DNA from: Mesostigma viride
Lineage: Eukaryota; Streptophyta; Mesostigmatophyceae; Mesostigmatales; Mesostigmataceae
Direction of reading: 5' to 3'
Length of the DNA: 64,000 nt
NCBI GenBank assembly: GCA_009746045.1
Contig: RPFO01000022.1
Span: forward strand, 993,899-1,057,898
Shown: positions 12,001 to 24,305 of the stretch, in pieces
How the letters are laid out: the number at the start of each line of letters is the position of its first letter
Position numbering within the stretch: position 1 is the first letter of the stretch
Made by a program: the position numbers and the translations under genes
The notes under the pieces: generated by a model
What the model was told of the DNA's origin: nothing
What the model saw: the letters and a program-made list of their open reading frames with translations, nothing else
Database searches by the model: none

Positions 12001-15000
12001 TCTCCCCTGTTGATGTGTTCTTTGCCCCACACACACAGCTACGTGTCGGCCAAGTACCGCCCCCACAACGTGTTCAAGAACGCGCGCACGGTCCTGGCCA
12101 TCCATAACCTCTCCCACCAGGTGGGTACCCGCCCCGCCCTGGTTCCTGTGCCAGCTGTTTCTTGACCTGCCTGCGAGGCCTTGTATCTTTCCGTCCATGT
12201 AGAAGGGGTGCAGTGTGGGCAAAGGGACCCACAGCGACATGGAAAGGCGGCTGTGCCTAACCGTGCATGTCACGCGTGGCTGTCCCGCCCACCCTCCACT
12301 CTGCCAAGTGTTGACCCTGCCAAAGAAAGACACAATGAGGGCCAGCAGGGGGCAAGATTCCTTCACATTTTAAGCAGGATTGCATAGCATCTTATCCATC
12401 GTTACAGGTTCTCCCGACCCATCTACCCACGTCCATGGCCATGATGCTCTGGCGGGCCCTCCTGCTTTTTCCTCGCACGAGCGCCATGTGTCACCATGTC
12501 CCCTGTACTTTGCCCCCCTGTTCTCTGGTCCCACCTCATTTATTTCGTCCCTCCCACCTCATACCACCCTTGAGCATCTTTTCCTGCCTGCCTGCCCTCC
12601 CCGGCCCCTTCTCGCCTCCTCTCCCCCCTTGTCCCCCCCATTCCCTTCCCCCCTGGTCTACCCCCCAGGTGTACCTCGTCACCTTCCCTCCCCCCCGGCC
12701 TTCCCCCAGTCTAGCGCGCTTGCCCTCACCTTCCTGCCCCTGCTGTATTGGTTTCTTCTGACCCCCCTGCCGTCGGCTTCCTTATGCCTCCCCCCTCCAG
12801 GGTGTGGACCCTGCGGTCACCTTCCCCTACCTGGGCCTGCCCGACAACTGGTACGGCTCAGTTGAGTGGGTGTTCCCTGAGTGGGCGCGCGCGCACGCGC
12901 TGGATAAGGGCGAGGCCGTGAACCTGATGAAGGGAGCCATCGTGACGGCCGACCGCATCCTCACCGTCAGCAAGGTGCAGTACACTATGCCATGTGCTTG
13001 TATTTTATGTATTGGATGCTGTGTACCTAATGATGTAGAGAGTTATGGTGAGGGCGGGCCGCATCCTCGCCACCCACGACATGTGCATGAGAGCCACAAA
13101 TAAGAGGAAGCACGCACCCTCGTATGTTTTATTGTGGGGTGGGAAATATTATCGTGGGCAAGGGCGAGGGGTGGTATGTGCGCGCCCACCTCTTGCCCCT
13201 GGGAGGGGTCCAATCCCGTGGCTCGTGTGGCACCTGCGTTGATGGGTACAATTGATCGGCGCCGTGTGGCCATCGGCATGCCACGCCCAGCACTGGCCGT
13301 CGCACTTGCAACACACGCTACTGTCAGCACAGTATCGGGTGGGGCGAGGGCAGAGGTTGAGAGGGGGTGGGAGGCAGGGGGGCGAACATTGGGGGAGTGA
13401 GGCCAATAAGCGGGTCAAAGAAGGAAGGGGGAAAGAGCGGAGAAAGAGGCGAGCTACCTGGCTTCATGGCTGCTGCGTCACCATGTTCCTGCCCCTGCCC
13501 TTGGACCCTGCAGCGGTTGCGCACCATGTACAGCAAACGCCTCGTTGACGAGTCTATTTCGCGCCTTGTTCGCTCGTTGCTGCGTGCCCCTTACCCCACC
13601 CCCCCGCACCCCCTGGCCCTCCTGCAGGGCTATGCCTGGGAGATCTGCACCATCGAGGGTGGCTGGGGCCTGGACGGCCTACTGCGTGGCCGCTCTTACA
13701 AGCTGAGCGGTGCGTGCCGCCGCGCGCTCGCTTGTCCATTTTTTGTGGCATGCACACCAGTGTCGTTTTCTATGTAATCTTTCTTCTCGGTCTCCCTTTC
13801 TCCTGCTTCCTTTCCTTTGCGTGCAGATGCCTTGTTCTTTCCTTTTAATGATTCCTTCTCCCTTCGTCTCTTCTAGTCCGCTTTATCCTCCCTCATCCAC
13901 CCTCATCCACCCTCATCCTCCCTCATCCTCCCTCATCCTCCCTCATCCTCCCTCATCCTCCCACATCCTCCCTCATCCTCCCTCATCCTCCCTCATCCAC
14001 CCTCATCCTTCCTCATCCTCCCTCATCCTCCCTCATCCTCCCTCATCCTCCCTCATCCTCCCTCATCCTCCCTCATCCACCCTCATCCACCCTCATCCTT
14101 CCTCATCCTCCCTCATCCTCCCTCATCCTCCCTCATCCTCCCTCATCCTCCCTCATCCTCCCTCATCCTCCCTCATCCTCCCTCATCCTCCCTCATCCTC
14201 CCTCATCCACCCTCATCCACCCTCATCCTCCCTCATCCTCCCTCATCCTCCCTCATCCACCCTCATCCTCCCTCATCCTCCCTCATCCTCCCTCATCCTC
14301 CCTCATCCTCCCTCATCCACCCTCATCCTCCCTCATCCTCCCTCATCCTCCCTCATCCTCCCTCATCCTCCCTCATCCTCCCTTCTTTTCCATCTTCCCC
14401 CTTCGTATTTCTCACTTCCACTCCCTTCTTCCTTGCCCGCCTCGCTTCCCCCTGCCTGTGCAGGCATCACCAACGGCATCGACGTGGACGAGTGGAACCC
14501 GTCCACCGACAAGCACACACCCGCGCACTTCTCAGTTGGCGACATGGCCGGCAAGGTGAGCGCAGGGCGCGTGCACCCCGTGAGTACAGTAGCTCAGCTT
14601 TATAGCACGGTAATCACATAACCTCGGGCATGGCCGGCAAGGTGAGCAACTGGCGCTCTTACTACTAGCACCCTGGCATCAGCACCCTACACACAGTAGC
14701 CCCCTGCGCACCGCCGCGTGGCTTGATGAGACAAAGGGAAGGCTGGTGAGATAGCGGGCTTCTCATGACTATGAGCAAGCACCCCCTGCGGTTGGACAAG
14801 GAGCTCCGGGTGAAGCACTGCACCATACGCTGCAAAGTGCCCTGCCGCCCCTTGCCATCCGCCCCTTGTCATCCATTCCCTCACATTTCGACCGTCTCTC
14901 TCCGCCCATGTGCCATGCGGTGCCCCTGTGAATGCATGTGTGGCCCCTGTACCGCACCCTGCAGGCCATCTGCAAGCGCGAGCTGCAAAAGGAGCTGGGC

Positions 15001-18000
15001 CTGCCGCAGCGCCCGGACGTGCCCCTGGTGAGTGGGGCAGTATGCGGACGGAGGCGTGCAACTTGCGGGCCAGTTTTTACTACAGCTAGTTTTGCCAGTG
15101 TCGTTTTTTTTTTGGAGGGTTTGGAGTCCTTTCATGCAACTCAACTGTTTCGAGACCAATCGTCGTGTACATCAGTTCTTCTTCCATGAAACAGACAGTC
15201 TGTGAGCATCCCTCAGCTATGACCGCCCCAAACCTAAACCTTGAACGCGGATGCCGCCGGGCAAACTATTGCCCACCGGGCACTCCTACCCTCCAAACGT
15301 GTTACAACCTGTCCACTGCCTGACGCCTAAACCCTGTCACTTACCCCCCCTCCCTAATCCCTTAATATGTTACCTGTCACCTGCCCCCTTCACCCTTCAA
15401 CTCCCAACCACCCCACCCCCATGTCGTCGCCACCCCAACCCGAACCCGTCCGCTCCCCGGATCCCACATCGCGCCAGCTGTGCTTCATCGGCCGGCTGGA
15501 CTACCAGAAGGGCCCCGATCTGCTGCAGCAGATCATGCCGGAGCTGCTCAAGGCTGACGTCCAGTTTGTGATGCTGGGGTCGGGCGACAAGGACATTGAG
15601 AAGTTCATGGCGTGGGCGGAGGGGGAGTACCGCGACAAGTTCCGCGGATGGGTCGGTTTCTCCGTGCCCATGGCGCACCGCATCACGGCCGGGTAAGGGG
15701 AGGGCATGCACTTGGCTTTTCTCGGTGTGTGTAGGGGTCGGAGGTTCCTTTTTTTGCACCCGCGTGACACAGTGCTTATTGTTTAATTAATGCACATGGC
15801 GTTTGGGTGAGCGGGGGGCATCATCTCACGGCTGGGCAAGGGGGAATGGCGTTACTGTAGGCTAAGGGGCAACTACAGCAGCCATCGATCCAGCAGCCAT
15901 GTTGCGCCCGCCCCTTCACTGCGCGCTGATGTCGTGCCCCCCTCCTTCCCCGGCGCTGCTGTAGACCGGCGCTGCTTCCCCGGCGGCCATGACTTGCATG
16001 GCTGATGCAGGGACCCCACACCCAACGCACAGCTCTTATGGTGGGGAAAGGGCTCGCACACGACGTCGCCAAATCAGGGGGTGACTTGCCCCAAAACTGG
16101 GGCAGGGGAGCGGAGGGGGAGGCAGAAGGAGTGGACCGCTCCCGTTCTGAAGGGATAAGTTTTGTGGGGATCATCATGGGAAAGCATGCTGGCCAGGCCC
16201 ACAGCGGGGCACACCCAGAAATCTTGGGGCCTTCGAAGATGCACATGCAAACATACCAAAGCGCAATGTTCACATATCGTTCTTCCGTTTTTCATTCTAA
16301 TGCCCAGAGTTGCTGCGCTCTTGTTGCTGTTATCCTCCCCGTTTCGCCATTGCGCCTTGTCTTGCTACACCCCATTCTGGCCGCCTTACACGCTGCGCCT
16401 GTGCAACCCCCTAAACCCCACCCTCTACCCGCACCCACCCCCTCTTGGCTGTGCCTCCCACCCCACAGCTCGGACATCCTGCTGATGCCGTCGCGGTTCG
16501 AGCCGTGCGGGCTCAACCAGCTGTACGCCATGCGCTACGGAACCGTGCCGGTCGCGCACGCCACCGGTGGCCTGCGGGTACGTGGCGGCAGCAATGAGCC
16601 TGAATACATAGCACATACAGACATCCACATACTGCCTGAATACATACACATACTACATAGCACTATAATCGTATACTAGGAATACATAGCACATGCATAC
16701 ATCCACATACTTCCTGAATACATACACATACTACATAGCACTATAATCGTATACGAGGTATTTATATCCTGTGTGTGTGGACGGGCATGTATTTCCTCTG
16801 TGCGTGGACAGTCGCTGCCTCAAGTCATTTCTCGGCAGCTCCACACACGTGCCTGCGCATGTGTTCACAGTCAAGTGCCCCCCGGTCAAGTGGTCGTGTA
16901 TACGTATCCCGATGCCCGTGGATGCGTCCCATCTGTACGCTGCACATGTGTGCGTGTGTATGCATGCCAGGGTGCACGCGGATAGGTTACGTCGTTCCAT
17001 GTCACCCATTTTCATTGTCAGCACGGCAGTTGCCAACAGGTCAACCACGCATTGCGGGCATGCATACATGTGTGCCGTTGTCTTGCTATGGGCAACAAGG
17101 TCATGACTATGCCAAGCGCCATGCAAAAATGCACTGTACTGCCTCTTGTTCTGCTGGCATATGCGTCCGATCATCTTTTTCCCCCGGGGCCCTTCCCGCG
17201 TGCGTCCCCTGCCCTCACCATGCCCGTCTGTCCTCGCCCCCCATCTGTCCCCTCACCGTGCCCTCGCTCCGCATCTTTCCCCCTCTAATCTGCACACGTA
17301 TGCCAACATGTGCACACCCCATGCGCACATATTCACACACACCACGCTCACGCGCACCCAAACAGGACACGATCGAGGACTTCAACCCCTTCGCCAACGG
17401 GAAGACTGGGTCGGGCACGGGGTAAGTGTGAGCCACGTGACAGCACGCAGGGTCCTCGCGCACATGCCCTGTGCATGGGGGTGGCAGAACTGTGGGAGGG
17501 GGGGCTGGGGAGCAGGGCCCCTTGCTTTTCCCACATGTGGTTTGGCATGTTGGCTTGATGACCCTGTGCTGTGTGTTCCATTGCCAAGAGTTGCGGAGAG
17601 CTGCCAGGGTTCATGGGGGGACCGCACCCCTGAGTTTGCGTCTTTTTCGTGCATGCGCGTGTTTGGATGCCCCATAGTCAGGCGCTACTTCGTCCATGCC
17701 GTTGCGGCCATGTGTGGATGGTCTTTCCCACGGGGCGCATCTGCCTGATCCTGTGGCATGCACGTGCCCGTGTGCGGGTTTTGCGCATGTCACTACAGTA
17801 CTGTAAGCGCTCCTTGCCTCTACTTGTGTGCGGTTGTTAGTGTCTCGTTTTGACTGTGAACATGTGTGGGTTGGGCTGCATATGTTTGTCTCTGTGCCTG
17901 TGTGTGCGTGGGCGCGCAGGTGGACCTACTCGCCCAACACCGCCAAGGCCCTGCTTGACGTAAGTGGTGGCAGCATGTCGGCATCATTTACTGCCTCATC

Positions 18001-18761
18001 TCAATTCACAATGTGGTTGTCTCGTTCGAGATGTGGACAGGGGACGGGTCAGGACCATGAGTGGGCAGCGGATGGGGTGGGTTGAGGCACTCGCATGTGG
18101 CATGGGCATGTCTGCGTACTGGACACTCCCAGGCAGGGGGGTCACAGGCTCAGGCAGGCACACAGACAGGGGCAGTGTAAGACAGTCAGGCAAAGGCGCG
18201 CCAGATTAATAATACAGGTAGGAATGCAGTTAGGTCTGTTTGGTGAGCTCTGGGCTGGGCAACCCGGCTCTGTCCTGCCTTGCCATCCAAACGGGTGATC
18301 GGGGGTCTCTTGCGTTCCTACCGTTGTATGATTATAACTGCATTTATTGGATGTGTATTACCTTGTAGCGGGCTGGCTGCTTACCACCGGAGATACCGTT
18401 TATTTGTCAGGCTGGGCTATGGTGAGCATCCTTTGGGACAGCCGTGATGATTAATCACATGTGATTAACATGTTTTTTACACATGTTATTGATGTGCTAT
18501 CGACACGTAGCTGGCCATGTTGCATGTGTTATTGACATAGCTTGCCCAATTCCTCTGATGGACACCATTCCTGTCTCTTCCCCCCCTGCTTGTGCGCATG
18601 TTCAGACCGCGTGGACAGCGCTGGGCACGTACTGGCACCACAAGGAGTCGTGGTCGGCCATGATGACGCGCGGCATGCAGCAGGACATGTCGTGGGAGAA
18701 GGCAGCCATCGAATACGAGACGACCTTCGAGTGGGCCTTCTCCGACCCACCTTATGCGTAA
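9062..18761 (+). CDS. SSI: Starch synthase class I, chloroplastic
   Basis: Transfers glucose from ADP-glucose to the non-reducing end of alpha-1,4-glucan in the plastid. Thirteen exons: 9062-9952, 10669-10746, 11401-11525, 12039-12120, 12801-12974, 13628-13709, 14464-14555, 14965-15027, 15478-15692, 16469-16577, 17366-17421, 17920-17959, 18606-18761. All junctions are GT/AG and in phase, giving about 720 residues. The start is the first ATG in frame. Residues 1-70 are Ser/Ala/Arg-rich, a transit peptide possibly cut near VFA-QEE. A short coiled coil lies at ~97-122 ([16 protein letters not shown]). The GT5 catalytic domain begins with the ADP-glucose motif SKTGGL (K225). Other landmarks are [42 protein letters not shown] and [13 protein letters not shown] (catalytic Glu ~612). 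The C-terminus [10 protein letters not shown] matches class I rather than SSII-SSIV. The stop is TAA; a GTAAGC donor overlaps it, so a further exon is possible but unlikely. Confidence 0.95.
13889..14390. repeat. 10-bp pyrimidine minisatellite, about 50 copies
   Basis: About 500 bp of CCTCATCCTC units with CCTCATCCAC variants, filling most of starch synthase intron 6 (13710-14463). It ends ~70 nt before the acceptor and is entirely pyrimidine-rich on the coding strand. The unit length leaves a frame open, which gives a spurious SSSLILPHP-type protein. Confidence 0.9.
16602..16757. repeat. Two-copy 78-bp tandem duplication
   Basis: Two nearly identical 78-bp units, each starting GAATACATAGCACAT and ending ACTATAATCGTATAC, lie just inside starch synthase intron 10. 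Only a few substitutions separate them, so the duplication looks recent. Confidence 0.85.
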
Positions 18762-19766
18762 GCAGCCTGTTCAGGGGCGCAGTGGCGGGGCGCCATGCAT
18801 GGCATACGGCACGAGGCGGGGAGCAGCAGAGGTGTGCAGCCCTGTTTCTCAGCAGGCACGGGGGTGTCCCCGCCGGTGCAGTTGTATGTAGTAGGCGCGT
18901 CTGTGGCGGGGCATAGGCCAAGCCCGAGAGCTCCATGAACCATCTGACAGCTGCCAGATACGTGGCAGGCTGTACCTGATCACCCCCACAAGAGACGAAA
19001 GCTGCGATTTGCTTGCATCACAGGTGCAACTACCCAAACAAACCAAACAAACCAAACAAACCCATGCCCCTGGACCAGCCTCTGCATGGCACAAAGATAG
19101 TGTGTTCTTCAACAATGACCTGCATACAGAGGATTTGTGGCTTGGGCATTCCAAGTGTACTTTTCAAACTGTACAAATGCAACCTCCAGAAGTCCATGGC
19201 TCACTTTGGTTATTTTCGCCAACTTCGTGAATTGCTTTCTCTGTGTAGTCCAGGTTGGAGGCTTCTTGCATGCTAGTGCCATCCTTGGTCCTGATTCCTG
19301 CCGTGACGGCAGAGCTATCGAGGTTTTCATCGTAGTAGATAAATGCAATGTTGGGTGCAAATTTTACAGCACCTTCTGTTGAGACCGGCCAAATACAGTT
19401 TTGCTTGGTAGGCAAGGGTCGCTTGATAAACGACCAAGTATATCTGAAAACAGTTGAAAACAAGGCAGCTAAAAACAAAATCTGTAAGCTCACTCATGCA
19501 TTTTCATGCATGCAATACAATTAAAAAAGAGTCAATTTGAACTTGATCATCAGTTGTAAGTACTTGTGTATCATGCGCATAGGCATGACACGGATGACGG
19601 AGTACGTACCATGGCGCTAATCTCATTAGAGAACTAAATTTTACACAAAAGTAAGTGAGACAACTATGTATGCACAGACAGAATCGTCTGCATCATGCCG
19701 GGCATTAACCCGTGCATGGCATGCCCAGGTGCGTATGACACGCATGCGCAAGTACTTACTTATCAA
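18762..19766. other. 3' flank of starch synthase; no gene seen
   Basis: About 1 kb containing the 3' UTR of the starch synthase and non-coding DNA. It includes four AAACAAACC-type repeats (19035-19062). No open frame resembles a known protein and no clear polyadenylation signal stands out. Confidence 0.4.
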
Positions 19767-19897
19767 GGAGACAACCAGCGCAGGCCAGAAATCGGGAGAA
19801 TAAGCCGGACCATGGTAGCTCGAGCCTGCCGTTATCTTGTCCGCGTGTTCGAGTCGTTCAGGATGATGAAGATGAATGGTGATGGAAATGTGTAGCC

Positions 19898-21318
19898 CAA
19901 GAACAAGGGGTCGCCTGCCGACCCCGGCAACTGCAGAGGGGTGTGCATTCAAAGTGCCCCCCTCAAGCTTCTTATGCGGCTCATCCTGAACCGCCTGCGC
20001 ACGGCCCTGGACGGTCACCTCAGCGAGACTCAGCACGGCTTCCGTTCAGGTCGCAACACAGAACAGGCGCTCTTCGCTACTCGCCGACTGGTGGAGGAAC
20101 TGCAACGCCTTCAGCCTGGTGAGTCCCCTTTGCACCTTGTGCTGGTGGACTTCATCAAAGCCTTCGATTCGGTGTTCTGGCCTGCGCTTTGGGACATCCT
20201 CGAGTTGTTCCGGATCCCCCGCCCCCTGATTGCTGTCATCCGCCACCTGTATGAAGGGTCCACCACTTCGGTGCGCACTTCTTACGGGACCACGCCCCCA
20301 TGCCCTTTACAGAAGGGTGTGTGGCAGGGCTGCGTGCTCTCGCCCTACCTGTTCATTATTGTTGTCGAATACGTAATGATTCAGGCGCGCAAGCAATTTG
20401 CCCGCATCGTGGGCAGGGAACCAGGAGTGCAGGTTGCTAACAAATTCTGGCATATGGCGGTGCGGACACGGAGATTCGGCTGGCAGACATCATCTACGCA
20501 GACGACACCACCCTCTTCGAGGACACTGAGCATGTGCAGACATGGCTTGACTGCCTGGCTCTCGAGGCCCGTGCAGTGGGGCTTGAGGTCAGCAAGAAGA
20601 CAGAGGCCCTGGCGGTTGGGCTCACCAACCCACCGCCGCCCCTCTTTCTCCTAGACGGCTCTCGAGTCCTGTATCGGGACCGCGTTAAGCTGCTGGGCAG
20701 CCTGCTCCCCAGCTGCGAGGTTGATGTGGACCATCGCATCTCCCTCGCCTGGCACGCTTTACGCCAGTACCGGGCCCTGTGGCGCAAGCCCCTGGGCAAG
20801 ATCGAGAAACAGGACCTGTTCAAGGTCCTCGTCCTTCCTGTTCTCACGTATGGAGCCGAGACGTGGACCCTCACCGCCGACCTGGCCCGCAAGCTCAGTG
20901 GACGGCGCGGTCACCAGCATGCTGCGATCCATTTACAGAGTAGGATATATGCTGCTCATGTCCGCAATGAGGACCTGTACCAGGGCATGCCCTATATCAC
21001 CAGCAACGACGCCCGCAGCTAGTAGGGCACCTAGCTCGCACCAACCAGGTAGACACCTCACGTGGCCCCCCCGCAGGACTGCGACCAGCCCAGCCTGGCC
21101 GGCACCTCCTGACGTGGGCTGGGCCCAGTGATTTTAGACGCCGCAAGGCCCGCACCTTCAAAGAACAGCTGGTAGAGGACATGGGGGGCCTAGGCCTCTC
21201 CGTGATTTGGAAGAAGATGATGGACAAGGCCAAGTGGGCCCAGGTCATAGAGGACAACGAGCCCCCCCCAGTGGGGAAGCGCCCTCGTGTGCAATCTCGT
21301 GGGAGGCACGCCAGATAG
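19898..21318 (+). pseudogene. Broken reverse transcriptase of LINE copy 1
   Basis: Nearly identical to the C-terminal two thirds of the reverse transcriptase at 22509-24305. It begins just before NYRGVCIQSAPLKLLMR and retains the motif A region (LVDFIKAFD), motif B (GVWQGCVLSPYLF) and YADD in pieces. Small insertions break the frame near 20454 (two extra bases), ~20895 and ~20945. Near 20998-21018 the segment corresponding to TIKQRRL is lost, and a TAG follows. It has no start codon and is a non-functional copy. Confidence 0.9.
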
Positions 21319-21483
21319 CCCCCTAGGGCAGCGTGCGGCTGCCTAGATAGATGTTGTAGTTAGAATGTTGTTAGATAGATGTAGTATGTAGCCGATGTAG
21401 ATAGACTAGACCGGTAGGACTGTTTGCACCCATCCATCCATCCATCCATCGGGGTTTTCGGCCACTGAGGGCCATTCACACCA

Positions 21484-22227
21484 CACGCTAACCGTTATCG
21501 TGGGATATGCACCACATGCGGGTCGAGCTCAGGCGGAACGTGAGGCCTTCTTCGACGCCCTCAAGGAGGAGGAGGCCAACATCCCAGCTCGGCACTTCCT
21601 GGTTATGCTGCTCGACGCCAACGCCACGCTGCCAGTTGGCACTGGGGGCGCTCAGTATTCCCCAACCAACACGACAGCCAACGGTAACACGCCTTCATTT
21701 GCGAATCTGCTGGCAGAATCTGCGCTGGTTGCATGCAATGCTTCTTTCGCACGCCCCGCTGAGCAGCTGGCCACCTTTTTTGGGCCGTCGGATCGGGTGG
21801 TGTGCCTTGATTATGTCTGCGTACGTCGGGCTCAGCGCCCCTCAGTTGTCGATGCTCGCGTCCTGCAAGATTCTGTCAGCACGGTGGAATCTGATCATCG
21901 TCTCGTGCTCGCTCGCATCAGATTGCGGTTTCCTGGGGTGAAACCGTCGCGACAGCTGGCACCTCAGCCAGATCTGAAAGTGCTCCGGATTGTGCTGAAG
22001 GATGCCGACAAGATGTCAGCAGAAGAGCAGGCCGCTATGTCGCACAGGGATGATTTCCTGGCCGTCTTCGACGCCGGGGGCAGCCGACAGCAGTTACACG
22101 CCATTCCGCCGCCGGGGGATATTTCAGTGATCCTCCGTGGTGTCGCCGCCAAGTATCGCCTGGCTGCCCGCACCCTCCCCACCTTGCCTCCGCGTCGGCA
22201 GCTTGCTGTCCACCGTCACGCCCGACA
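21484..22227 (+). pseudogene. C-terminal part of APE-type endonuclease (LINE)
   Basis: Reads as the second half of an exonuclease-endonuclease-phosphatase domain, the enzyme that nicks target DNA for LINE insertion. Visible motifs are TLTVIVGYAPHAG, LLDANATLP (the GDFNA position), LDYVCVRR and the catalytic STVESDHRLVLARI (SDH). The N-terminal half is missing because the element is 5'-truncated. A frameshift near 22225 separates it from a linker reading KPGLQAALRAAYEQAEKADA, and another near 22510 separates that linker from the reverse transcriptase. Confidence 0.8.
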
Positions 22228-22508
22228 GTGGTCGCCGCCAGGCAGATGCTCCGCCGCAACCGAGATCCGCTCGCCAAACCTGGGCTGCAAGCAGCTCTGA
22301 GGGCCGCCTACGAGCAGGCTGAGAAGGCAGATGCTCAGCAGATGGTCAAGGACCTGCGCAGCTGCCAGCAGAAGCACGACGGCAAGGGGGCCTGGTTCTG
22401 GTACAAGCGCCTCGGGCACCCGGACGGCCTCGGCCGGCCCCACCGCCACGACGTCCCCGGCGCCCCAGCCAGCGGCTTCGTACCTGGGCCACGGCCACGG
22501 CCGAGGTC

Positions 22509-24305
22509 GTGGGGACAGCTGCGCCGCCCCCACCCCTGCTCCCAGCCGCCGCCGCCCGTCCGGCCGCCCTGGCCGGCCCCGCAGGGCCCCCGGCCCCGCC
22601 TAGGTCAGCGGCGGACTACCTAGTCCCCCCGCTGGTCGGCCCACTTGGCGACCCGTCTGACATGCCTCCTTTCACCTCTCGCGAGGTCACGGAGGCGGTC
22701 CAGCGCCTGCGTTATGACGCAGCCACCGGCTCTGACGAGATTCCGGCCGCAGTTGTAAAACTTGCAGCCGAATTCGAGGACACAGGTGTTATGCTGCTCT
22801 TCCGGGACATCTGCAACCGCCTTCTGCTGTCGTCGCAACCACCTCCAGCGGCCTGGCAACACAGTTTTCGCACGATGCTGTACAAGAACAAGGGGTCGCC
22901 TGCCGACCCCGGCAACTACAGAGGGGTGTGCATTCAAAGTGCCCCCCTCAAGCTTCTTATGCGGCTCATCCTGAACCGCCTGCGCACGGCCCTGGACGGT
23001 CACCTCAGCGAGACTCAGCACGGCTTCCGTTCAGGTCGCAACACAGTACAGGCGCTCTTCGCTACTCGCCGACTGGTGGAGGAACTGCAACGCCTTCAGC
23101 CTGGTGAGTCCCCTTTGCACCTTGTGCTGGTGGACTTCATCAAAGCCTTCGATTCAGTTTTCTGGCCTGCGCTTTGGGACATCCTCGAGTTGTTCCGGAT
23201 CCCCCGCCCCCTGATTGCTGTCATCCGCAACCTGTATGAAGGGTCCACCACTTCGGTGCGCACTTCTTACGGGACCACGCCCCCATGCCCTTTACAGAAG
23301 GGTGTGTGGCAGGGCTGCGTGCTGTCGCCCTACCTGTTCATTATTGTTGTCGAATACGTAATGATTCAGGCGCGCAAGCGATTTGCCCGCATCGTGGGCA
23401 GGGAACCAGGAGTGCAGGTTGCTAACAAATTCTGGCATGGCGGTGCGGACACGGAGATTCGGCTGGCAGACATCATTTACGCAGACGACACCACCCTCTT
23501 TGAGGACACTGAGCACGTGCAGACATGGCTTGACTGCCTGGCTCTCGAGGCCCGTGCAGTGGGGCTTGAGGTCAGCAAGAAGACAGAGGCCCTGGCGGTT
23601 GGGCTCACCACCTCAGCGCCGCCCCTCTATCTCCTAGACGGCTCTCGAGTCCTGTATCGGGACCGCGTTAAGCTGCTGGGCAGCCTGCTCCCTAGCTGCG
23701 AGGTGGATGTGGACCACCGCATCTCCCTCGCCTGGCACGCTTTACGCCAGTACCGGGCCCTATGGCGCAAGCCCCTGGGCAAGATCGAGAAACAGGACCT
23801 GTTCAAGGTCCTCGTCCTTCCTGTTCTCACGTATGGCGCCGAGACGTGGACCCTCACCGCCGACCTGGCCCGCAAGCTGGACGGCGCGGTCACCAGCATG
23901 CTGCGTTCCATTTTCAGAGTAGGATATGCTGCTCATGTCCGCAATGAGGACCTGTACCAGGGCATGCCCTATATCACCAGCACAATTAAGCAACGCCGCC
24001 TGCAGCTAGTAGGGCACCTAGCTCGCACCAATCAGGTAGACACCTCACGTGGCCCCCCCGCAGGACTGCGACCAGCCCAGCCTGGCCGGCACCTCCTGAC
24101 GTGGGCTGGGCCCAGTGATGTTAGACGCCGCAAGGCCCGCACCTTCAAAGAACAGCTAGTAGAGGACATGGGGGGCCTCGGCCTCTCCGTGATTTGGAAG
24201 AAGATGATGGACAAGGCCAAGTGGGCCCAGGTCATAGAGGACAACGAGCCCCCCCCAGTGGGGAAGCGCCCGCGTGTGCAATCCCACGGGAGGCACGCTA
24301 GATAG
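22509..24305 (+). CDS. Reverse transcriptase of RTE-like non-LTR retrotransposon
   Basis: A 598-codon open frame with the full set of non-LTR reverse transcriptase blocks: ATGSDEIPAAVVKLA, NYRGVCIQSAPLKLLMRLIL, SETQHGFRSGRNTVQALFAT, motif A LVDFIKAFD (Asp209), motif B GVWQGCVLSPYLF, motif C YADD (324-327) and VSKKTEALAVG. The thumb/C-terminal region has VLTYGAETWTL and IKQRRLQLVGHLAR, typical of the RTE/CFDP2-like group. The first ~50 codons are a Pro/Ala-rich linker. The original start lay upstream in the truncated endonuclease, so the first ATG here is not the native start. RT function may be intact, but the element cannot be autonomous. The clade is judged by eye. Confidence 0.85.
   Translation: MGTAAPPPPLLPAAAARPAALAGPAGPPAPPRSAADYLVPPLVGPLGDPSDMPPFTSREVTEAVQRLRYDAATGSDEIPAAVVKLAAEFEDTGVMLLFRDICNRLLLSSQPPPAAWQHSFRTMLYKNKGSPADPGNYRGVCIQSAPLKLLMRLILNRLRTALDGHLSETQHGFRSGRNTVQALFATRRLVEELQRLQPGESPLHLVLVDFIKAFDSVFWPALWDILELFRIPRPLIAVIRNLYEGSTTSVRTSYGTTPPCPLQKGVWQGCVLSPYLFIIVVEYVMIQARKRFARIVGREPGVQVANKFWHGGADTEIRLADIIYADDTTLFEDTEHVQTWLDCLALEARAVGLEVSKKTEALAVGLTTSAPPLYLLDGSRVLYRDRVKLLGSLLPSCEVDVDHRISLAWHALRQYRALWRKPLGKIEKQDLFKVLVLPVLTYGAETWTLTADLARKLDGAVTSMLRSIFRVGYAAHVRNEDLYQGMPYITSTIKQRRLQLVGHLARTNQVDTSRGPPAGLRPAQPGRHLLTWAGPSDVRRRKARTFKEQLVEDMGGLGLSVIWKKMMDKAKWAQVIEDNEPPPVGKRPRVQSHGRHAR

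Noticed and set aside
13710-14621. 303-codon Ser/Pro/His-rich frame
   Set aside because: It reads through the intronic CCTCATCCTC array into starch synthase exon 7. The true exon starts at 14464.
19013-19500. Short frames in the starch synthase 3' flank
   Set aside because: All are under 110 codons, overlapping on both strands, with no domain, splice context or repeat membership to support them.
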